From assembly GCA_016213675.1 (NCBI GenBank), contig JACQZW010000021.1, positions 62,001 through 126,000 on the forward strand: a stretch of DNA of 64,000 nucleotides, read 5' to 3'. A program made the position numbers and the translations under genes. The stretch comes from Acidobacteriota bacterium (lineage in GTDB: Bacteria; Acidobacteriota; Thermoanaerobaculia; Thermoanaerobaculales; Thermoanaerobaculaceae). Under the pieces are notes generated by a model, which was given only the letters and a program-made list of their open reading frames with translations, did not search any database and had not been told where the DNA came from. Shown in pieces: positions 1-7,631 of the stretch (position 1 is its first letter; each line of letters opens with the position of its first letter).

Positions 1-261
1 ATCGAGGCGATCGACCGGGACGGCCGCATCACGGTGAGGTTGGGGCGGCGCGACGGCCGGCCGGCGGTGGTCGTCGAGGACTCCGGCCCGGGCCTGTCGG
101 CCGAGGCGCGGCAGAACCTGTTCACCCCGTTCTTCAGCACCAAGGAGCACGGCCAGGGGATCGGCCTGACGCTGGTCCAGGAGATCCTGAGCCAGCACCG
201 CTTCCGCTACTCCCTCGACTCCCCGGAGGGCGGCCCCACCCGGTTCACGATCGTGTTCTAG
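1..261 (+). CDS. Sensor histidine kinase, C-terminal ATPase fragment (cut by window edge)
   Basis: This is the last 86 codons of a two-component sensor kinase; the start lies outside the window. The reading frame is open from base 1, so the GTG at 34 is not the true start. The end of the HATPase_c fold is visible: a G1-type motif (DSGPGLS), an F-box-like stretch (FTPFFSTK) and the G2 glycine loop (GQGIGLTLV). These bind ATP for autophosphorylation of an upstream histidine that is not seen here. The short C-terminus just after the G2 box is normal for NtrB/ZraS-like kinases. No response regulator follows. It may have been linked to the metal-efflux remnant downstream, but that is inference. 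Confidence 0.85.
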   Translation: MEAIDRDGRITVRLGRRDGRPAVVVEDSGPGLSAEARQNLFTPFFSTKEHGQGIGLTLVQEILSQHRFRYSLDSPEGGPTRFTIVF

Positions 262-368
262 CCCCTAGGAAGTGGGCGTGCCGCTCCGTCCTTCCACTCG
301 GCGCGCACGTCGTCGTAGACCGCCTGGACGAGGCGGTAGAGCGGCGTCGAGCACGGCTGCCGCAAGCG

Positions 369-650
369 GTGCAGCTCCGGGACGAGTTTCCGGACGCCCG
401 CGAGCGCGTCGTCGAGGGGTGCCGGGTGCGCCTGCGGCCGTTGCTGATGACCGCGCTGACGAGCTTCATCGGTCATCTGCCGATGGTCTACTCGACCGGC
501 GCCGGCGCCGACATCCAGCGGCCGCTGACGGTGATCGTCATGGGCGGCATTGTCACCTCGACTCTGCTGACGCTGATCGTGCTGCCCGTGCTGTACGCCG
601 CGGCAGAGGAACGCTTCCCCATGAGCGCTGCCGAGACGATTTACATGTGA
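369..650 (+). pseudogene. Remnant of heavy-metal RND efflux pump (CusA/CzcA C-terminus)
   Basis: The 93 codons match the extreme C-terminal part of heavy-metal RND pumps. They include the RLRPLLMTALT helix start, the STGAGADIQRPL loop and the last membrane helix (TSTLLTLIVLPVLY). A complete CusA/CzcA protein has over 1000 residues, so more than 90% is missing. Homology starts near base 366, and upstream in the same frame the sequence no longer resembles the family. The stop codon is in the usual place. The piece is almost certainly non-functional and marks a deleted metal-resistance operon. The chromate genes follow 63 bases later. Confidence 0.75.
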
Positions 651-659
651 TTCATCGTG

Positions 660-698
660 GCATGATCATTGACATAGAATGATAGAGCTGTATCATGC
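660..698 (+). promoter_or_regulatory. Promoter with nested operator dyads upstream of chrB
   Basis: A sigma70-type promoter TTGACA (669-674), 16-base spacer, TATCAT (691-696) sits 15 bases before the chrB ATG. Two dyads overlap it. The outer one is GCATGAT (660-666) with ATCATGC (692-698). The inner one is ATCATT (665-670) with AATGAT (678-683), 7 bases apart. The arms flank or cover both promoter boxes, as expected for a repressor operator. ChrB proteins are known chromate-responsive regulators in some bacteria, so autoregulation is plausible but inferred. Confidence 0.7.
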
Positions 699-713
699 GG
701 ATCGAGGTGCCCC

Positions 714-1706
714 ATGCGGCGGGACGGTCGGCGATGGCTATTGCTGATTCACCAGGTGCCCTCCAGGCCGGCGTACCTGCGGGTCAGGATCTCGCGCCGG
801 CTGCAGAAGGTCGGCGCGGTCGCGCTCAAGAGCACGGTGTACGTCCTCCCGGCCTCCGATGAGGCGCGCGAGGGGTTCCAGTGGATCGCCCAGGAGGTGA
901 TCCGCGCGGGCGGCGAGGCCGCCGTTTGCGACACGCGGTTCCTTGACGGCATCGGTGACTCCGAGATCGAGGGGATGTTCCGGGCCGCCCGGCGGGCCGA
1001 TGCGCAGGCGATCGTCGCCGGCGGGCAGGCGCTCCTGCGCCAGCCGGCCAGGACGAAGAAAGGGCGGCCCTCGTTCGCCCGGTCGGTCGGAGCGCTCGAG
1101 AGGCGATTCCTGGCAGCGAGGGCAATCGACTTCTTCGGCGCTCCGGAGCTCGGCGCCGCCGAGCGGCTGATCGCGCAGCTCAGGGCTGGTCCGGCGGCGG
1201 GTGCATCCATCCCTTCAACTGGCACATGGCACAGGGCCGACCACCGCGGTCGCACCTGGGTCACGCGAGCGGGAATCCACGTCGACCGGGTCGCCAGCGC
1301 GTGGCTGATCAGGCGTTTCATCGACAGCGCCGCCGCCTTTAAGTTCGTCGATGCGAAGCGGTACCGGCGAGCTGCAGGGGAGATCCGGTTCGACATGTAC
1401 GAGGCCGAGCTCACCCACGAGGGATCCGCGTGCACGTTCGAGGTGATCGTCGATCGCTTCGGGGTCGACGTGCCTGGGCTTTCAGCGGTAGCGGAGATCG
1501 TGCACGACATCGACCTCCGGGACGAGCGGTACCACCGTCCCGAGACCGGGGGAGTCGCGGCGCTCATTGCAGGCATCTGCCAGGACGGCGTCGGCGACGA
1601 GGACCGACTCGCTCGCGGCACCGTGATCTTCGACGGTTTGCTCGCAGCCGCAGCAAAGCCCGGCGGCCGCAAGCGGTCCGGCCCGGAGAAGCGGAGGCAG
1701 TCATGA
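714..1706 (+). CDS. chrB: ChrB, chromate resistance regulator/accessory protein
   Basis: This 330-residue protein has the two-part ChrB architecture. An N-terminal domain of about 150 residues carries the family pattern LKSTVYVLPAS. A C-terminal chromate-resistance domain (about 180-315) contains the stretches HVDRVASAWLIRRFID and EIVHDIDLRDERY. ChrB acts with the ChrA exporter and in characterised systems senses chromate and controls the operon. The ATG at 714 follows a GAGGTG ribosome site and the promoter at 669-696. chrA starts 60 bases after the stop, so the two are probably cotranscribed. The N-terminal domain is linked to DNA binding in the literature, so the protein may be its own repressor. 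Length is normal and no defect is seen. Confidence 0.9.
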   Translation: MRRDGRRWLLLIHQVPSRPAYLRVRISRRLQKVGAVALKSTVYVLPASDEAREGFQWIAQEVIRAGGEAAVCDTRFLDGIGDSEIEGMFRAARRADAQAIVAGGQALLRQPARTKKGRPSFARSVGALERRFLAARAIDFFGAPELGAAERLIAQLRAGPAAGASIPSTGTWHRADHRGRTWVTRAGIHVDRVASAWLIRRFIDSAAAFKFVDAKRYRRAAGEIRFDMYEAELTHEGSACTFEVIVDRFGVDVPGLSAVAEIVHDIDLRDERYHRPETGGVAALIAGICQDGVGDEDRLARGTVIFDGLLAAAAKPGGRKRSGPEKRRQS

Positions 1707-1766
1707 TCCGGCCTGATCGAATGTCGCGACGGCGTGGCGGCGAAGCTGGCGCCACGGGGGTGTCAC

Positions 1767-3185
1767 GTGCCTGAGCCGGACCTCCCGGCGTCGGCGCCTC
1801 GGCCCGATCCGCCGGCGATAACGGCCGACCTCACCCTGGGGCAGGCGGCCAGAACCTGGGCCCGCATCGGGCTCGAGAGCTTCGGCGGTCCGGCGGGGCA
1901 GATCGCGGTGATGCACAGGGTGCTCGTGGAGGAGAAGCGGTGGATCGGCGAGAGTCGCTTTCTCCACGCGCTGAGCTACTGCATGCTGCTGCCCGGACCG
2001 GAGGCGCAGCAACTGGCGACCTACATCGGTTGGCTGCTCCACCGAACGGCGGGCGGGATCGTGGCAGGGACACTGTTCGTCCTGCCGGGGTTCGTTGCGG
2101 TCCTCGCGCTCTCGGTCCTGTATGCGACTTTCCGGCACCTCGCCGCCGTCGATGCGCTCTTCTTCGGGCTCAAGCCGGCCGTGCTGGCCATCGTCGTCGG
2201 GGCGGTCATCCGCATCGGCAGGAGGTCCCTCAAGAGCCGGGTCATGGTCGCGTTTGCCGCCGCTGCCTTCGTCGGGATCTTCCTCTTCGACATCCCGTTC
2301 CCGCTCATCGTCCTCGCAACCGGCGTGGCGGGCGTCCTCGGCAGCCGCGTGCTGCCGCAGTACTTCCCGCAACCGGGCGCCGCCGGAGCCGGCGGGAACA
2401 CGGACGACAAAGCCCTCCTCGATACCATGCTCGCGGGCGGTCGGCTGGAGCACCTGCAACCGTCGCTGGCGCGGGCCCTGCGGGTCACGCTGGTCTGCGC
2501 GACGCTCTGGTTCGCGCCGCTCGCCGCCGTCGCACTCGCCTTCGGCAGCGACAGCGTCTTCGTGCAGCAGGGCCTGTTCTTCTCCAAGGCCGCCATGGTG
2601 ACGTTCGGCGGCGCCTACGCCGTGCTGGCGTACGTGGCCCAGCAAGCCGTCACCACGTTCGGCTGGCTGCGGCCGGGCGAGATGCTCGATGGCCTCGGCA
2701 TGGCGGAGACCACCCCGGGGCCGCTGATTCTCGTCCTCCAGTTCGTCGGGTTCATGGGGGCGTACCGCGACCCCGGGACGCTGTCGCCCATGGTGGCGGC
2801 CGTGCTTGGCGCCACGCTGACGGTCTGGGTGACGTTCGTGCCCTGCTTCCTGTGGATATTCGTCGGGGCGCCGTACATCGAGGCGCTGCGCGGCAACCGC
2901 TCGCTCCACGCGGCGCTGTCCGCCATCACCGCGGCGGTGGTCGGGGTCATCCTGAACCTCTCGCTCTGGTTTGCCGTGCACACGATCTTCGCCACGGTGG
3001 GAGAGGCCCGCTGGATGGGGGTCCACCTGTTGGTGCCCGACCTGGGGTCGGTCAGCGTGCCCTCGTTGCTCATCGCGGTCGGAGCGCTGGTCGCCACCCT
3101 TCGTTTCAAGCTCTCCATGGGCTGGACGCTCGGCCTGAGCGCGGCCTTCGGTCTGTTCTGGCGACTCGTGGTCGCGGTGGCCTGA
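1767..3185 (+). CDS. chrA: ChrA chromate efflux transporter
   Basis: This 472-residue inner-membrane protein belongs to the long-chain (two-domain) CHR family, which expels chromate. Both halves carry the hallmark motifs. The first has SFGGPAGQ and LLPGPEAQQLATYIGW; the second has TFGGAYAVL and TTPGPLILVLQFVG. Many hydrophobic helices lie between and after them. I chose the GTG at 1767 because GGGGG stands six bases upstream and homology begins soon after; a GTG at 1734 would add eleven poorly conserved residues. It lies between chrB and an MFS gene that begins six bases after its stop. The set is a three-gene chromate cassette. Confidence 0.93.
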   Translation: MPEPDLPASAPRPDPPAITADLTLGQAARTWARIGLESFGGPAGQIAVMHRVLVEEKRWIGESRFLHALSYCMLLPGPEAQQLATYIGWLLHRTAGGIVAGTLFVLPGFVAVLALSVLYATFRHLAAVDALFFGLKPAVLAIVVGAVIRIGRRSLKSRVMVAFAAAAFVGIFLFDIPFPLIVLATGVAGVLGSRVLPQYFPQPGAAGAGGNTDDKALLDTMLAGGRLEHLQPSLARALRVTLVCATLWFAPLAAVALAFGSDSVFVQQGLFFSKAAMVTFGGAYAVLAYVAQQAVTTFGWLRPGEMLDGLGMAETTPGPLILVLQFVGFMGAYRDPGTLSPMVAAVLGATLTVWVTFVPCFLWIFVGAPYIEALRGNRSLHAALSAITAAVVGVILNLSLWFAVHTIFATVGEARWMGVHLLVPDLGSVSVPSLLIAVGALVATLRFKLSMGWTLGLSAAFGLFWRLVVAVA

Positions 3186-3190
3186 GGCAG

Positions 3191-4423
3191 GTGGCGACGG
3201 GTGCGAATGATCGGGTCCTCATCAGCGCAGCCGCATTCGTGCGCGCCGTGTCGACCGGTTTCATCGGCGTTGCGCTGGGGTTGTATCTCGCGCGCGCCGG
3301 GTTCTCCGCCGCGACTCTCGGCGCGGTCATTTCGGCCGGTCTGGCCGGTGCGGCGGTGGCCGCCGCGCTCGCGACGGTGCTCGCGGACCGTGTCGGGCGC
3401 AGGCGGTTTCTCTTCATCACGGCGGCCACGGGGGCGCTCGGGACCGCTGCGTTCGCGTTCGCAGCGAGCCCCGCGGCGCTGATGGCCACGGCGTTCGTCG
3501 GAATGCTCAACGGCATGGGGCGGGACCGGGGCGCTGCGCTGATCCTCGAGCAGGCCGCGCTGCCGTCAACCACCACGGACACCGGTCGCACCCGGGCGTT
3601 CGCGTGGTACACCATGCTCCAGGACGTCGGTCACGGGCTCGGCGCCCTGCTCGCGGGTGTGCCGGCGGCGATGCAGCCCGGCGCCGCGACGGGGGCCGGC
3701 GCGTACCGCGCGGCGCTCCTGGTGTGCGCCTCCCTGGCCGTTGGGACCGCTTTTCTCTACCTTCGCCTGCGGTCCGGCGTCGAGCACTCCGCGGGCGCGG
3801 AGCGGCAACGCCTGACGCCGCGCAGCCGGGCGATCCTGCTCAAGATCTCCGCGCTGTTCTGTGTCGACAGCCTGGCGGGCGGCTTTCTGACGACGTCGCT
3901 GTTGTCGTACTTCTTCTTCGAGCGGTTCGGCGCCTCCGAGATGTCGATCGGCGCCCTGTTCTTCGGGGCCCGCCTGCTGAACGCAGTGTCGCATCTCGGC
4001 GCCGCCTGGCTGGCGTCCCGAATCGGACTCGTGAACACCATGGTCTTCACCCACATCCCGTCGAGCGTCCTGCTGGCGACGGTGGCGTTCGCTCCCAGCT
4101 TCGCGATCGCCGCCGCGCTCTTCCTCCTGCGGGAGGGCCTGGTGGAGATGGACGTGCCCACCCGGCAGTCCTACGTTCTGGCTGTGGTCGAGCCCGCGGA
4201 GCGCACCGTCGCGTCCGGGATCACGAACCTCGTGCGCCTGGCCGCCTGGGCCGTGGCCCCGGCGCTGGCCGGGACGTTGATGCAGGCCGGTTCGCTGCAC
4301 CTGCCGCTCGTCATCGGGGCGGCGATGAAGATCGCGTACGATCTGCTGCTGTGGAGCGCATTTCGCTCGACTAGGCCGCCGGAGGAAGCGGCGGTGTCGC
4401 AGCACGGCGCCGCGCGGCGATAA
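3191..4423 (+). CDS. MFS transporter of the chromate cassette
   Basis: This predicted inner-membrane protein of 410 residues has about twelve hydrophobic segments and the MFS loop between helices 2 and 3 (ADRVGRRRFL). A second set of helices (LFFGARLLNAVSHLGAAWLA) completes the usual 12-helix plan. The GTG at 3191 is the first in-frame start after chrA and lies six bases beyond its stop, so the genes are probably translated together. The frame is open far upstream inside chrA, but that part is a shadow. Its position suggests a role in chromate or metal-stress tolerance. The substrate cannot be read from the sequence. Confidence 0.85.
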   Translation: MATGANDRVLISAAAFVRAVSTGFIGVALGLYLARAGFSAATLGAVISAGLAGAAVAAALATVLADRVGRRRFLFITAATGALGTAAFAFAASPAALMATAFVGMLNGMGRDRGAALILEQAALPSTTTDTGRTRAFAWYTMLQDVGHGLGALLAGVPAAMQPGAATGAGAYRAALLVCASLAVGTAFLYLRLRSGVEHSAGAERQRLTPRSRAILLKISALFCVDSLAGGFLTTSLLSYFFFERFGASEMSIGALFFGARLLNAVSHLGAAWLASRIGLVNTMVFTHIPSSVLLATVAFAPSFAIAAALFLLREGLVEMDVPTRQSYVLAVVEPAERTVASGITNLVRLAAWAVAPALAGTLMQAGSLHLPLVIGAAMKIAYDLLLWSAFRSTRPPEEAAVSQHGAARR

Positions 4424-4438
4424 GGGGGGAGTTCCAGC

Positions 4439-6649
4439 GTGGCCCGGCTCGCGGCATGCGCCTCAGGCTCGTTGGTTACCGCGTTCGCGGCGGCGTTGCT
4501 GCTCGGCGCTGCGGCGGCCGCGGGCCCGCTCGCCGGCGACGCGGCGCGGCCGCGCGTGACCGCGGGCTCGGCGTCAGGACCGATCTCCCTCGATGGCGTG
4601 GCCAACGAGGCAGCGTGGCAGTCGGCCGGCGTGATCGCCGACCTGGTGCAGCAGGCGCCGCGGCCCGGTGAGCCGACGCCGTACCGCACCGAGGTGCGGT
4701 TTCTCGCCACCGCGGATGCACTGTACGTGGCGTTCGACTGCCGCGACCCGGCGCCGGAACGCATCGCGGTTCACACCATGCAGCGCGACGGCGAGATGGA
4801 CGGCGACGACACGGTGGCGCTGGTGCTCGACACCTTCGGCGACTCGAGCCGGGGGTACGCGCTGCAGGTCAACGCCGCCGGCGCCCGTGCTGACGGGCTG
4901 GTGATCAGCGCCGAGGAGGTCGCAGACGACTGGGACGGCATCTGGGACGCCAGGGCAGTGCGCACCGCCGCCGGGTGGAGCGCGGAGATCGTCCTGCCGT
5001 CGCGGACGATCCGCTTCGCCGCCGGCCTCGACGAGTGGGGGTTCAACGTCCAGCGCTTCGTGCCGCGCGACCGTACGACGCTGCGCTGGAGCGGCGTCTC
5101 CCTCGACGCCGACTTCGCCGACATGCAGCGTACCGGCGTTCTCGCCGGCGTCGCCGGGCTGCGGCAGGGGCTGGGGCTCTCGATCGTCCCCTACGGCCTC
5201 GTGCGCTACGAGGACGACCGCGAGTCGGCGCAGTCGAGCGTCACCGCCGACATCGGCGGCGACCTCAGCTACAGCTTCACGCCGCAGCTCACGGGCGTGA
5301 TCTCGGTCAACACCGACTTCGCCGAAACGGAAGCGGACACGCGGCAGATCAACCTGACGCGCTTCCCGCTGTTCTACCCGGAGAAGCGCGGCTTCTTCCT
5401 CGAGGGCTCCGACCAGTTTCAGTTCGGCGCCAGTCTCGGCAGCAGTTTCGTGCCGTTCTTCTCGCGGCGCATGGGGTTGTACGCCGGCCAGCAGGCGCCG
5501 ATCGTCGCCGGCGCCAAGGTGATCGGCCGCGCGGGCCGGTGGGGGTTGGGCATCGTCGACGTCCTCACCGACGACATCGAGGCGGCGCCGGGGAGCAACC
5601 TGTTCGCGGGGCGCCTGACCTACGACGTCGACGAGCACCTGCGGCTGGGCGCCATCGCGACCGACGGCGACCCCGACGGCATTCACGACAACAGCCTGGC
5701 CGGCGTCGACGTCCTCTGGCGCACTGCGACGCTGGGCGGCGACAAGAACTTCGTCGCCAGCGCGTGGGCCGCCGGCGCCGGCGGCGACGTCGGTGAAGGG
5801 CAGCGGCAAGGGTGGGGGTTCAAGCTCGACTACCCCAACGACCTGTGGGACGTCAACGCGAGCGTGCGCGAGTTCGGCGACGCCCTCGACCCCGCGCTCG
5901 GCTTCCTGCCGCGCAGCGGCGTGCGCATGTACAGCCTCTGGGGCGCTTTCCAGCCGCGCCCGCAAGCTGGCTGGTGGTCGACGTGGATCCGGCAGTTCTT
6001 CTTCGAGCTGGAGCCATCGCTGGTCAGCAGCCTCGATGGCGGCACGGAGTCGTGGCGGGTGTTCACTGCGCCGTTCAATGCCAGGACGCACTCGGGCGAG
6101 CACCTGGAGGCGAACTGGGCGCCGCAGTTCGAGCGGCTGGGCGAGCCGTTCGAGATCGCCAACGGCGTCGTCATCCCGGCCGGTGACTACCGCTTCGACC
6201 GTTTCCGCGTCGAGGTCCAGTCGTCGGAGCACCGGCCGTGGCGTGTCGAGGCCACGGTGTGGTTCGGTACGTTCTACACCGGCACGCTCGAGCAGTGGGA
6301 GGCGCTGGTCGCCTACACCACACCGTCAGGGCACCTGCAGCTCGAGCTCGCGGCCGAGAACGACTTCGGCCATCTCCCGGAGGGCGACTTCATCGCTCGT
6401 GTCGTCGAGGCCAGGGTGGTTTACTCGTTCAACCCCGACCTCGTGCTGTCGGGTTACGGCCAGTACGACTCCGAGTCCGAGGAGGTGGGCCTCAACACGA
6501 GGCTGCGCTGGACGATCACGCCGGGGACGGACCTTTTCGTGGTGTGGAACCGCGGGTGGCAAAGGCCGGTGCCCGTGAGCGGGTGGTCGCGCCTCGAGAC
6601 GCTCGGCGACCAGGCCGTGGTCAAGCTGCGTTACACCTGGAGGCCGTGA
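4439..6649 (+). CDS. DUF5916 family exported protein (CBM9-like plus beta-barrel)
   Basis: This 736-residue protein has an Ala/Leu-rich signal peptide (about 1-28). A carbohydrate-binding-9-like domain follows (about 38-230), with the family pattern of a DDTVALVLDTF strand and an AEIVLPSRTIRF strand. The DUF5916 region runs from about 235 to the end and is rich in short amphipathic strands, including FPEKRGFF-type text (FYPEKRGFFLEG). It ends in the aromatic-terminated strand VKLRYTWRP, which is typical of outer-membrane beta-barrels. The GTG at 4439 follows AAGGGGGGAG. It is 15 bases after the MFS gene and could be cotranscribed. Function is unknown; the family is common in Bacteroidota and Acidobacteriota. 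No truncation is visible. Confidence 0.85.
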   Translation: MARLAACASGSLVTAFAAALLLGAAAAAGPLAGDAARPRVTAGSASGPISLDGVANEAAWQSAGVIADLVQQAPRPGEPTPYRTEVRFLATADALYVAFDCRDPAPERIAVHTMQRDGEMDGDDTVALVLDTFGDSSRGYALQVNAAGARADGLVISAEEVADDWDGIWDARAVRTAAGWSAEIVLPSRTIRFAAGLDEWGFNVQRFVPRDRTTLRWSGVSLDADFADMQRTGVLAGVAGLRQGLGLSIVPYGLVRYEDDRESAQSSVTADIGGDLSYSFTPQLTGVISVNTDFAETEADTRQINLTRFPLFYPEKRGFFLEGSDQFQFGASLGSSFVPFFSRRMGLYAGQQAPIVAGAKVIGRAGRWGLGIVDVLTDDIEAAPGSNLFAGRLTYDVDEHLRLGAIATDGDPDGIHDNSLAGVDVLWRTATLGGDKNFVASAWAAGAGGDVGEGQRQGWGFKLDYPNDLWDVNASVREFGDALDPALGFLPRSGVRMYSLWGAFQPRPQAGWWSTWIRQFFFELEPSLVSSLDGGTESWRVFTAPFNARTHSGEHLEANWAPQFERLGEPFEIANGVVIPAGDYRFDRFRVEVQSSEHRPWRVEATVWFGTFYTGTLEQWEALVAYTTPSGHLQLELAAENDFGHLPEGDFIARVVEARVVYSFNPDLVLSGYGQYDSESEEVGLNTRLRWTITPGTDLFVVWNRGWQRPVPVSGWSRLETLGDQAVVKLRYTWRP

Positions 6650-6810
6650 ATATGGGCTACGGGCCCTTGCTCGCGGACGCCAGGCCGGGTTGGCCTCGGG
6701 CGCACACCTTGCCAACGGCGCGGGCGCCGCAAGCTGAATCTGAACATGTCCCGCTGGCTTGCATCGACCCAGCGAGGACCGATCTGCCATTCATCGAAAG
6801 GAGAACCGCC

Positions 6811-6927
6811 ATGCATGCATCCGTTTCCCTCCCCCGCGGGCTGTGCGGCATCACGGGGGTCCTGGCGCTCATGCAGCTCCTGGCCGTGAGCGGCCTGGAA
6901 AGGGAAAGGTGCCTGGTACGACCCTAG
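6811..6927 (+). pseudogene. Orphan signal-peptide ORF (38 aa), probably truncated exported gene
   Basis: An ATG at 6811 has a near-ideal GAAAGGAG ribosome site ten bases upstream and encodes a basic N-terminus, then a hydrophobic core (GITGVLALMQLLAVSG). The frame ends after 38 codons, right after a GGAAAGGGAAAGGTGCC run that resembles widespread intergenic repeat text. This is what remains if a secreted protein loses everything after its signal peptide. A genuine small membrane peptide is possible but less likely. No known family was recognised. Confidence 0.3.
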
Positions 6928-7278
6928 CCGACTTGTGGCTACTTCGGTGGAGGAAACGCCACCTACCCCGGTGGCCGAGACCCTCGTCGAGGGCCGAGTG
7001 AGGTGTTTGGTAGCAGACGCCGCGACTCATCTCATTTCGTGCGCCCCATTTGCGCCCCGCAGCCGCTCGGAACCTCGGGGAGTCTTAATGGACCTCGTGA
7101 GATGGAGTTGCTGCGACGAGTCCTCGTTGGATGTGGTTCGGGCGCGGTAGGCTGGAAGCCTGCGATTTCTGCGTAGCTCATTGACCCTCAAGACCTAAGA
7201 CGATGGAGCATGGGGTTCAAGGGGTCGCGAGTAGCGGGGGCGCCGCACATGTGTGGGCGATCGCATCGCAAAGCCTCC

Positions 7279-7332
7279 ACCCGGCCCCCTCGGCTCCGGA
7301 CGACAGCCGTGCAGCCCGCGTCGTGCCGCCCA
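7279..7332. repeat. Dispersed repeat, copy 1 (partner at 10939-10992)
   Basis: A roughly 54-base element starting CCGGCCCCCTCGGCTCCGGA and ending GCAGCCCGCGTCGTGCC recurs at 10939-10992 with only a few substitutions. Both copies are followed within about 30 bases by GGTCGA and then a CCACCA/CGACCA end, so the true unit may be about 90 bases and end in tRNA-like sequence. Neither copy lies in a gene. Confidence 0.7.
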
Positions 7333-7346
7333 CCCAACCGCCGCAC

Positions 7347-7370
7347 GGTCGAATCCCGCCGTCCCGACCA
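7347..7370 (+). other. tRNA 3'-end remnant (T-arm to CCA), possible attachment-site scar
   Basis: GGTCGAATCCC-GCC-GTCCCGACCA reads as the T-loop (one T short), the 3' half of the T-stem, the acceptor strand and an encoded CCA. The matching 5' acceptor strand is not found at tRNA distance upstream; the place is taken by the dispersed repeat. Site-specific integrases commonly leave such 3'-end copies, so it may be an old attachment site. A decayed tRNA gene is an equal possibility. Confidence 0.4.
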
Positions 7371-7631
7371 GCAAAATCAGATGACGCACGTCCCAGCGTC
7401 AAGAGCGGTTCGGGCCTGGTAGCTGTCCGCGTCGCCCCGGACCTGCAGGCAGTGGGCGGTCGCGGCATACCCGTCCGGGAGCGGCAGCACCGGCTTGCCA
7501 CGTTGAAGCGCCGAGTGTGATGGGGAGCGGGATGGTCGACCGGAACGACGCGCCGTCCGTGGTCTCGTTTCCCCGCGGCCTGGGCTAGACTGACAAGCCC
7601 AGGCCCGTGCTGAGCGGGCCTCGAAGGGACC

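Larger units (their letters stand above)
6928..7631. other. Gene-poor region between DUF5916 gene and lepA
   Basis: No convincing gene lies in these 700 bases. Short open frames have no domain and weak start sites. The region contains a repeat copy (7279-7332) and a tRNA 3'-end-like fragment (7347-7370). Weak D-arm-like text (GTAGCTCA near 7173) and anticodon-arm-like text (GCATGGGGTTCAAGGGGTC near 7208) lie further upstream. No complete cloverleaf can be folded by eye. Confidence 0.5.

Noticed and set aside
262-476. Minus-strand frame opposite the RND remnant
   Set aside because: No recognisable family; the plus-strand match to RND pumps is much better.
1701-3026. Minus-strand open frame opposite chrA
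   Set aside because: It consists of low-complexity charged residues and has no start signal; chrA is certain.
1940-3190. Upstream extension of the MFS frame through chrA
   Set aside because: The extension is out-of-frame shadow of chrA; homology begins only at the GTG at 3191.
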